A program made the position numbers and the translations under genes. Positions 1-5,521 of a stretch of 5,521 nt of DNA are shown piece after piece. Position 1 is the first letter of the stretch. Every line of letters begins with the position of its first letter. This stretch comes from Chloroflexota bacterium. GTDB taxonomy: Bacteria; Chloroflexota; Anaerolineae; Caldilineales; Caldilineaceae. The notes beneath the pieces were generated by a model. It did not search any database, was not told where the DNA came from, and saw only the letters and a list, made by a program, of their open reading frames with translations. The DNA lies in assembly GCA_003577005.1 (NCBI GenBank), contig QEUW01000502.1, positions 1-5,521 on the forward strand. The letters run 5' to 3'.

Positions 1-717
1 GCCGGTGATCTGTGCGCGCTGCACGCTGCCCCCACTCTGCTGGATCAGCGGCAGGTAGAGGCGGTCCGGCTCCTGCACCGACGGGCGTTGCGCCGTGGTG
101 GTGAGGGTTGCCGCCTGTTGCGCGCTGCTATCCAGCTGCGAAGTCACCGTCACCGTGGTGGCATCGCTTTCACCATCGGCGGTCTCGGCAGGGATAGTGA
201 CTGTTACCGTGACGACGGTGCTGGCGCCAGACCCCAGCGGGCCGGCGCTGCTCGTTGAAGGCGTCGCACTCCACTGCCCGCTCACGCCGATAGTGAAGGT
301 GTCGGTGGTCGTGCCGGTGTTGGTCGTCGCCGATGCTGGCGAGGCGCTCAGGGCGACGCCGGCCACATCCTGTGATTCGGCTGCCAACAGGGCGAACTGG
401 GTGAGTATTCCGCCGGCGTAGACGCAGTCCAGTTGGGTCTGTTCGGCGCCGGGCGTGCAAGTGAGTGCTTCTTGCGTCCAGGCGCTGCCATCCCAGTAGT
501 AAAGTTCCGGCGTCTGGCCCGGCGCACCGGCCGCAGTGAGGGTAATACCCACCGTCATCGAGATGGCCTCGCCCAGTTGCAGGTCCGGCGTCAGGCGGTT
601 CTGCTGGTAGGCATTGAGGCGGAAGGCGCGCCCGGCGTAGAGCAGACCGTCCGGCAACGGATAGCCCGGCCCGTCCAGTTCATCTAGCGTAAAGATGGTG
701 TCGTCGAAGACCGAGCC
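1..717 (-). pseudogene. C-terminal part of the S8 protease, displaced by a frameshift; runs off left edge
   Basis: This frame is open from the stop at 763-765 to the window edge and reads as the natural continuation of the protease gene upstream. After the DUF11-like repeat it gives G-S-V-F-D-D-T-I-F-T-L and so on. A region with 'ELYYWDGSAW', a Cys pair and 'ILTQFALLA' follows (about 380-530), a type of module I recall from Chloroflexota surface proteins. Next comes a Ser/Thr/Val-rich beta-sandwich-like stretch with 'VVTVTVTIPAETADGESD' (about 100-350), then R-L-Y-L-P-L-I at 43-63 and at least 14 more residues. There is no plausible start: the first ATG lies in mid-domain and has no ribosome-binding site. 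It is therefore not a separate gene. Whether the break is a real mutation or a sequencing error cannot be told here. The true C terminus lies outside the window. Confidence 0.8.
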
Positions 718-3700
718 TGCAGGCTGGCGTTGAAGCCGCCGGCGGCGCTCACCGAATAGATGCTATTGGTGAGCGTCGAACTGGCGGTGACCGTATAACT
801 CACCTGTGTCACACCGCCAAAGCCGGCCAGTTCACTAAGATCCCACCGTACGGTGCCCCCTACTAGTGATCCACCACCCACATAGGTAGCGCCAGCCGGC
901 AGCTCATCCAGGACCACCAGATTGGTGGCCGTGAGCGCACCACTGTTAGTAATGGCCAGCGTGTAGGTGATGGTTTCGCCGGACATGGCCGTGGCCGGGC
1001 CGGATTTGGCAATATCCAGGTCGGGGTCCTCGGTGGTGCGGATGCGCACTGGCTGTACGTCGCCGGCAAAGCTGCCACAGTTTTCCACCCCTACGAAGAC
1101 AAACTGCTCGCCCGCCGCGGGCCAGTTGTAGACTGCGCTGCTCGTGCCCTGGCCGCTCTGCGGTTCAGGCGCCCACGTAATCGTGAGTGGCTGCGTTGCG
1201 TTGAGTGGCTCAATGGTGGCGGTATAGGCATGATTGGTATTGGTTGTGCCAGTGTCTGGCCCGCTGATTGTAACCTCCGTCACGGCAAAGGGGCACTCCT
1301 GGGGCACAATCGTGATCTGGCCGAGCACATCGTCATCCTGCACCTCGCCCTCGGGGCCGTCGACCCTGAACTCGATATTGTAGACACCCACGGCATTGGA
1401 GCCAAAGGTGACCGTGGGCGACATGATGGCCGTCTGGCCGGAGCCGCTGAATCTGCTGTCGGCCAGATGGAGCGTAACAGTGTCGGTGATCACCAGGTTG
1501 CGGTCTTCGCCAGGCAGACCCTCTTCGGGTGTGCTGGTTTCAGCAAAGGCTTCGGCGCCTTCGGCAGCATTGAGCAGGCGATAGACGCTTGTTTCGCCCT
1601 CACGCTCGACCACGCGGATCCAGGCCGCGACACGCCCCTGTTGGTCGCGCAGACGCAGGTCCATGTTCTGCATGGTGCGCCACGAGTCGTCGGGGTGCGT
1701 CCAGCTGATGACAAACGTGGTGCTGATGCCGGTAGTCACCACACTGTCAGGCGCGGGTTGCACCAGTTCGCTTTCACCCAGGAAGGGGAAGGTGATGTTG
1801 AACGGCATAGAATTCGAGATTCCGCCGCCGGGGGTTGGGTTGCGTACGGTGATAAAGGCCACCCGAGGCCAGGGGAGGCCGAGATCGCTGCCGAGCACCC
1901 GAATGTAGATTAGTGTGCTGCTGCTATAGAACTTGGTGCGCACCTGACCATTCCAACGCACTTCAGAGGTGGGCATAAAATTGGAGCCACGGATGGCGAC
2001 CCAGAAGTCGGAGCCAAAGAGGGTGCCGGTGGCCGAGGCCGGGCTGAGCGAGTTGATACGCGGCGCCGGGTTGAGCGGAACAGCCTCCGCTGAAGTGCTC
2101 AGGGCGTAATTGCCGGTCGCCGTGTTGGCGCCGCGCGCCAGGATCAGATAGCGCCCGGTCTGTTGCAACGTGTACGCGTTGATTAGTGCATTGACGCCGC
2201 CACCGCCGTTGTTATTGAACGCCACCCGGTTGCCATTGGGGTCGAACAGCTCCAGATAGGGGTCGAGCGTACCACTTGTGCGGTTTATGCGGATGGTCAG
2301 CCGCTGGCCGGCCGCGCCGTTGAAGAAATAATGGTCGCGGTCGTTGGCCGGGTTGATCGAACCGGTCAAGGTCTGGTTGAGCGGAATGGTGCGATAGTCG
2401 TCGTTGTCGCAGGTGATGAACGAGCAGAGCGCGCCGTAGAGATCGAGCCGCCGTTTGGTGACAAAGCCACCGGTGCGCCCGTCGGTGACGAGCGGGCCGT
2501 TACTGGTCAACGCGCTGATGACCTGCGCGACCGTGGCATTGGGGGAGACCTGTTTCAGGATCGCAACCGAGCCCGCCACGTGTGGCGCAGCCATCGAGGT
2601 GCCATTTTTAGGTTGATAGGCCGAGGCCGCATCGACAGCAAAATTGACCGGGATCGCGGCAAAGATGTTCGAGCCGGGCGCCCACAGCGTCATCGAGTTG
2701 CTGGCATTGGAGTAAGTGGCCACCTGATCAAACTTGTCGGTGGCGCCCACGCTGATGGCGGCGCCGATACAAGCAGGCGCACCGATAGCGTTGGTAAAGC
2801 CCGAATTGCCCGCCGCAATGACCGTGGCGATGTTCGTCGTGGTGCCGCGCAAGGTATCGATGATCGATTTGAGCGGGTCGTTGTTGCAGGCGCTCGTAAA
2901 CCGCCCGCCTCCCAGGCTCATATTCACCGAGGCGATGTTGAAGGTGTTGCGCAGGGCAAAGACACGGTTGAGCGCGGCGAGCTGGTCGGATGAGTAACTC
3001 AATGTACAGGGGCTGGTGCGGTTGACATTGGCGCAAGGTGTATTGGCGCCGCCGTCAGTAAAGCGCGAAAAGACCTGGATGGCGATGATGTTGGCGCCCG
3101 GCGCCACACCAGCGACGATCCCCGCCACATGGGTGCCGTGGTCGCAGCCGCTGATGTTGTTGGCGCAACTCAACCCCGAATTGTTGGCCGTCGAGTTGGT
3201 GGCGCCGCCGGGGCAGAGCGAAGAGGCCCCCTGGCTGGCCAGATTGGTTGAAAAACAGGCTTCCGAGACCACCTTCCCCGCCAGCGCCGGGTGGTTTTTG
3301 TCCACCCCAGTATCCAGTACGGCGACTGTCTGCCCCTGACCGCGGTAAAAGATGATGTGAGCAAAGTGGGCGCGAACCAGCGGCACGCTGTCGGTGAGCA
3401 AGGGCGGCAGGGGAATATCTTCGTGAATACGGATGACCGCAGGGTCGGCGGCCAGTGCGGCCAGCGCTTCCGCCGAATGGATCGTCAGCGCCAGGTACGG
3501 CACATACTCATATGTCTTGACATTCGTGAGTTCGTGGGCGGCCAGCCGGCCCAATAGCGCAGTTTGGGCGTCGGCAATGGCTGCCTCTTGCGCCGCTGAG
3601 GCGCGCACATCGTCAAAGGCTTCCGGGCTATAGCCGGGCAAATTGAGCTCAACGATCAACGGGACAGCGCCCCGCTCGTCGATCTGAGCGGTGAGGCGCG

Positions 3701-3842
3701 CTGCCGTGACCGCATCGAGCGCGTCGGTATCCGCTGGTGTCTCTGGTGTCGCAGTTTCCGCCTGGAGCGGGGCATTCCCTGCCGTCAACACAAAAAGCAC
3801 AAATATGCTTGCCAACAATAGGGTGAGCCGTCTGAGAACCAT
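684..3842 (-). CDS. Secreted S8 (subtilisin-like) serine protease with PPC and Ig-like modules, C terminus frameshifted
   Basis: This is a predicted extracellular endopeptidase, 1052 residues as read from the ATG at 3840-3842. That start is chosen because AAGGAG lies 6 nt upstream; the in-frame ATG 21 nt earlier has no such site. In order: signal peptide (1-28, cleavage near LQA); I9-like inhibitory propeptide (about 45-150, ending 'DPAVIRIHEDI'); S8 catalytic domain (about 165-475) with Asp177 in 'AVLDTG', His235 in 'HGTHVAG', oxyanion Asn346 in 'AAGNSG' and Ser416 in 'GTSMAAPHVAG'. All catalytic residues are present. A PPC domain follows (about 485-580, with 'NDRDHYFF' and 'DPYLELFDPNGN'), then a TIG/IPT-like domain (about 594-683), an unassigned module (685-848), a PKD/Ig-like domain (850-935) and a DUF11-type repeat (940-1040). 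Eight Cys in the catalytic domain suggest disulfides. The last few residues before the TAG at 684 are out-of-frame; the real coding continues in the adjacent frame. Substrate is unknown; scavenging of environmental protein is an inference. Confidence 0.93.
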   Translation of the reverse strand: MVLRRLTLLLASIFVLFVLTAGNAPLQAETATPETPADTDALDAVTAARLTAQIDERGAVPLIVELNLPGYSPEAFDDVRASAAQEAAIADAQTALLGRLAAHELTNVKTYEYVPYLALTIHSAEALAALAADPAVIRIHEDIPLPPLLTDSVPLVRAHFAHIIFYRGQGQTVAVLDTGVDKNHPALAGKVVSEACFSTNLASQGASSLCPGGATNSTANNSGLSCANNISGCDHGTHVAGIVAGVAPGANIIAIQVFSRFTDGGANTPCANVNRTSPCTLSYSSDQLAALNRVFALRNTFNIASVNMSLGGGRFTSACNNDPLKSIIDTLRGTTTNIATVIAAGNSGFTNAIGAPACIGAAISVGATDKFDQVATYSNASNSMTLWAPGSNIFAAIPVNFAVDAASAYQPKNGTSMAAPHVAGSVAILKQVSPNATVAQVISALTSNGPLVTDGRTGGFVTKRRLDLYGALCSFITCDNDDYRTIPLNQTLTGSINPANDRDHYFFNGAAGQRLTIRINRTSGTLDPYLELFDPNGNRVAFNNNGGGGVNALINAYTLQQTGRYLILARGANTATGNYALSTSAEAVPLNPAPRINSLSPASATGTLFGSDFWVAIRGSNFMPTSEVRWNGQVRTKFYSSSTLIYIRVLGSDLGLPWPRVAFITVRNPTPGGGISNSMPFNITFPFLGESELVQPAPDSVVTTGISTTFVISWTHPDDSWRTMQNMDLRLRDQQGRVAAWIRVVEREGETSVYRLLNAAEGAEAFAETSTPEEGLPGEDRNLVITDTVTLHLADSRFSGSGQTAIMSPTVTFGSNAVGVYNIEFRVDGPEGEVQDDDVLGQITIVPQECPFAVTEVTISGPDTGTTNTNHAYTATIEPLNATQPLTITWAPEPQSGQGTSSAVYNWPAAGEQFVFVGVENCGSFAGDVQPVRIRTTEDPDLDIAKSGPATAMSGETITYTLAITNSGALTATNLVVLDELPAGATYVGGGSLVGGTVRWDLSELAGFGGVTQVSYTVTASSTLTNSIYSVSAAGGFNASLQARSSTTPSLR

Positions 3843-3848
3843 TGGAGT

Positions 3849-3854
3849 CTCCTT
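3849..3854 (-). promoter_or_regulatory. Shine-Dalgarno site of the S8 protease gene
   Basis: The minus strand reads AAGGAG here, 6 nt before the ATG at 3840-3842. It decides the start in favour of the second Met (protein beginning MVLRRLTLLL) over the Met at 3861-3863, which has no purine-rich site upstream. The chosen start also gives a typical signal peptide: two Arg followed directly by a hydrophobic core. Confidence 0.85.
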
Positions 3855-3941
3855 AATAGACATGACAACAGACTTGTTTGGGTGCAGACCAACAATCTCA
3901 CCATAAACAATAGAACGCGAATGACCCGACCATGTCGTTTT

Positions 3942-3978
3942 GACGGGCGAGGAGAGGAAACGATCTCAACTGCCCGTC
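3942..3978 (-). terminator. Possible stem-loop after the cupredoxin gene
   Basis: GACGGGC and GCCCGTC form a perfect 7-bp inverted repeat (3942-3948 with 3972-3978). A second 4-bp pair lies inside (GAGA at 3952-3955 with TCTC at 3964-3967), leaving an 8-nt apical loop. On the minus strand it begins about 8 nt after the cupredoxin stop codon, the usual place for a terminator or an mRNA-stabilising hairpin. No T-run follows on either strand, so it is not a classical intrinsic terminator. In the rest of the 143-bp gap (3843-3985) I see an AT-richer patch around 3895-3915, but no convincing -35/-10 pair. Confidence 0.3.
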
Positions 3979-3985
3979 TGGATCA

Positions 3986-4750
3986 CTACGGCCGTTCGAT
4001 GATCGGCAAATAGGTGCGATTGCTCTCACCTCCCGGTTCCGGCGTGGTTGTACTGCCGGGCGGGGGCGTAATCTCCGGCGAGGGCGTCATTACCGGCGTC
4101 GGGTCGGGCGCCAGCACGATGACCGTGCCGGCCATGCCATTGCCGCCGGGGCCGCCGTGCGCCTCGCAGTGATAGCGGAAGGTTCCCGGCTGGGTGAAGA
4201 TGTGGCTGACCGTGCTCCAGGTGCTGCCGGGGTCGCCGGCCGGGTTTTCACCCAGGCGGAAGCTGCCATCGTCCGCCCGCACGTTGTGGAAGCCCTCAAC
4301 CCGAACCCAGGTGACGGTGTCGCCCACAGAGATAGTGATAGGGTCGGGAGCGAAGAAGTTGTCTCGCACCTCCACCGTGGCGGTCACCGGTACACGCGTG
4401 GCGGTGGGTGTCTCCGGTGTGACGGTGCCCGTCGTGGTCGCCGGCGTGGTGGACGTTGGCGTCTCCAGCGTTCCAGTGGGGGAAGGTGTGCTGGTGGCTG
4501 TCGGCTGGACCGGAACCGAGACGCCACACTCGATGCCGCTACAGAGGTTGCCGGCTGCGTTGCTGGCCGGCCCGGCCACCAGTTGTCCGAGGACGCCGCG
4601 CAGGGTATAGTTCGAGTTCGCTACAACGCCACCACCGCTGTGGATGCCGCTGCGCCCGTCCGTGGCGCTGGTCGCATAGACGGTGATCGCCACCACGAGC
4701 GCCGCCAGGGCGGCCAACCCCACGAGATATCGCTGTGCTGGTTGCAACAT
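3986..4750 (-). CDS. Exported plastocyanin-like type-1 copper protein (cupredoxin) with Pro/Thr linkers
   Basis: This 254-residue protein probably binds a single copper ion and carries electrons outside the membrane. The ATG at 4748-4750 is chosen for the AAAGGAGG site 5 nt upstream; a longer in-frame reading from 4843 has an Arg-rich, unlikely N terminus overlapping the neighbouring gene. In order: hydrophobic export segment (about 8-27; cleavage near VYA or TSA); a degenerate 'SGGG...NYTLRGVLGQLVAG' module (about 35-75) ending in a Cys pair (70, 75); a Pro/Thr/Ser-rich linker (about 80-120); a cupredoxin domain (about 121-213); a second Pro/Thr-rich linker; and the tail R-T-Y-L-P-I-I-E-R-P. 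The likely copper ligands are His155 ('FHNV'), Cys195 and His198 ('YHCEAH') and Met206 ('NGMAG'), so the site looks intact. The Cys-to-Met spacing includes a Gly-rich loop, seen in plastocyanin-like and halocyanin-like proteins. The redox partner is not evident. Confidence 0.9.
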   Translation of the reverse strand: MLQPAQRYLVGLAALAALVVAITVYATSATDGRSGIHSGGGVVANSNYTLRGVLGQLVAGPASNAAGNLCSGIECGVSVPVQPTATSTPSPTGTLETPTSTTPATTTGTVTPETPTATRVPVTATVEVRDNFFAPDPITISVGDTVTWVRVEGFHNVRADDGSFRLGENPAGDPGSTWSTVSHIFTQPGTFRYHCEAHGGPGGNGMAGTVIVLAPDPTPVMTPSPEITPPPGSTTTPEPGGESNRTYLPIIERP

Positions 4751-4755
4751 AGTTG

Positions 4756-4764
4756 CCTCCTTTT
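4756..4764 (-). promoter_or_regulatory. Shine-Dalgarno site of the cupredoxin gene
   Basis: The minus strand reads AAAAGGAGG here, with 5 nt (CAACT) before the ATG at 4748-4750. It is an almost perfect anti-16S match and fixes the start. It lies within the 28-bp gap after the upstream gene's TAA (4779-4781). That gap has no room for a terminator and promoter, which supports co-transcription of the two genes. Confidence 0.88.
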
Positions 4765-4778
4765 GAACTCGCGGTGGC

Positions 4779-5521
4779 TTAATTGCAAGCCGTCGCTGCG
4801 GTCGTGCCGTTGGTCGCCGCTGTATAGTTGGCCTTGTACGCATGGATGCAGACCAGGTTGCCGGTGCCGGTAAACTTATTGATATAGAAGACCCCTGAGG
4901 TGGCTACCATCACCGTGCCGGAGCCGGTTGTCTCGAACAAGGCCCCGTCCGAAAATCCACCCTCCTGTAGATGCGAGTTCTGCACCTGGGTGACGCCGGC
5001 TGCCAACGCAGCAATCCCGCGGAAATCGCCCCAAATATAGCTATAGCGCACCGTCGGCGCAGCGCTGCTCAGGTGGAAGCCATAGCCGCTGTTCGACCCC
5101 TTGCCCTCAAAGTGCGAGTTTTCGATCAACGATTGCGGAAAGCCGCCCTCGATGTTGACCGCCCCCAGCGCGGCGTTGACCGGCGTTCCGCTATTGGCGC
5201 CGCTGGCGCGCAAAACGCTGTGGCGGATGGTCGGCTCGGCATCATTGAGATAGATGGCATAGTGCCCTACCCCGCCGGTCCCGTTCGCCTCGGCCACGAC
5301 GTTGTCGATCACCGCCGCCCGGCCCGTGGGGTCCGAAGCGTAGAGGGCAATGGCAAAGGTGGCCGACACCCCCTCGTTGCGCACCGTCAGGTCGCTGATG
5401 CGGGCGTTGTTCTCAAGTTGCATTGTGGCCGAATCGGGGCCAATGGATGCCTGGCTCCGGGTGGAGAGGATGACCGTGGCGTTGGGGCCGGAGCCACGCA
5501 GATGGACGTAGGGCTTGACCA
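4779..5521 (-). CDS. Right-handed beta-helix (pectate-lyase-fold-like) protein, C-terminal part; N terminus beyond right edge
   Basis: The frame is open from the right edge to the TAA at 4779-4781, giving 246 visible residues; the start is outside. The visible part opens with 'VKPYVHLRGSGPNATVIL', the usual entry to a parallel beta-helix in which a predicted event list is laid out as stacked rungs. It then shows at least six rung-like repeats about 20-35 residues apart: ISDLTVRNEG, IDNVVAEANG, IRHSVLRASG, IENSHFEGKG, VRYSYIWGDF and VQNSHLQEGG. The C terminus has 'LVCIHAYKANYTA' and ends ACN, with two Cys that could form a disulfide. I cannot identify catalytic residues of pectate lyases or other polysaccharide lyases, so an enzymatic role is not supported; adhesion or a structural surface role is equally possible. 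It lies 28 bp upstream of the cupredoxin gene on the same strand and is probably co-transcribed with it. Confidence 0.8.
   Translation of the reverse strand, partial: VKPYVHLRGSGPNATVILSTRSQASIGPDSATMQLENNARISDLTVRNEGVSATFAIALYASDPTGRAAVIDNVVAEANGTGGVGHYAIYLNDAEPTIRHSVLRASGANSGTPVNAALGAVNIEGGFPQSLIENSHFEGKGSNSGYGFHLSSAAPTVRYSYIWGDFRGIAALAAGVTQVQNSHLQEGGFSDGALFETTGSGTVMVATSGVFYINKFTGTGNLVCIHAYKANYTAATNGTTAATACN

Noticed and set aside
170..460. A 96-codon minus-strand frame rich in Arg and His
   Set aside because: It overlaps the protease continuation in another frame on the same strand; its composition is that of an out-of-frame reading, with no ribosome-binding site or domain.
700..730. Programmed -1 ribosomal frameshifting in the protease gene
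   Set aside because: There is no X-XXY-YYZ slippery heptamer in the overlap and no clear downstream pseudoknot; one lost G explains the shift more simply.
1230..1913. A 227-codon open frame on the plus strand
   Set aside because: It is antisense to the well-supported protease, has no recognisable domain, and such shadow frames are common in GC-rich genes. The same applies to 2331-2993 and 95-421.
3843..3863. Upstream ATG at 3861-3863 as the protease start
   Set aside because: No Shine-Dalgarno site before it, while AAGGAG sits exactly between it and the next ATG, 6 nt before the latter.
3864..3941. A sigma-70 type promoter for the protease
   Set aside because: I found a few AT-rich hexamers around 3895-3915, but no pair with acceptable -35 and -10 matches at 16-18 bp spacing.
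4751..4843. Upstream in-frame ATG at 4841-4843 as the cupredoxin start
   Set aside because: It lies inside the beta-helix gene, gives an Arg/Pro-rich N terminus that would hide the signal peptide, and ignores the near-perfect ribosome-binding site at 4756-4764.
4157..4873. A 238-codon open frame on the plus strand
   Set aside because: Arg/Gly/Cys-rich composition typical of antisense reading of GC-rich DNA; it covers the cupredoxin gene, whose copper ligands and ribosome-binding site are clear.

Overview
The window looks like part of a chromosome from a Chloroflexota bacterium, probably of the Anaerolineae/Caldilineae type. This is inferred from protein style, not from a marker gene. The proteins have Pro/Thr-rich linkers, a degenerate 'SGGG...YTL...GQ' module, a DUF11-type repeat and a Y-L-P-(L/I)-I tail motif, all of which I associate with secreted proteins of that phylum. 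Base composition is GC-rich (roughly 60%, by eye).

All credible coding is on the minus strand, so genes read from right to left. (1) 5521-4779 is the C-terminal part of a right-handed beta-helix (pectate-lyase-fold-like) protein whose start lies beyond the right edge. (2) After a 28-bp gap with a strong Shine-Dalgarno site comes 4750-3986, a complete 254-residue exported plastocyanin-like cupredoxin with all four type-1 copper ligands. (3) After a 143-bp gap holding a possible stem-loop comes a large secreted S8 (subtilisin-like) serine protease starting at 3842. It has a signal peptide, an I9-like propeptide, a catalytic domain, a PPC domain and a string of Ig-like modules. Its frame stops at 684, but coding clearly continues in another frame from about 717 to the left edge, so the gene is interrupted by a one-base frameshift.

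The protein starts were chosen by Shine-Dalgarno sites: AAGGAG 6 nt before the protease ATG and AAAGGAGG 5 nt before the cupredoxin ATG. In both cases the longer in-frame reading has no ribosome-binding site.

The two complete proteins have predicted export signals and the beta-helix fragment looks extracellular. The beta-helix and cupredoxin genes are almost certainly co-transcribed. The protease may belong to the same unit or have its own promoter, but I see no convincing promoter. No tRNA, rRNA, CRISPR array, insertion sequence or phage gene is visible. I do not see a clear new biological system. The most useful points are the frameshift, the shared YLP tail motif, the modular cupredoxin and an unnamed module in the protease.
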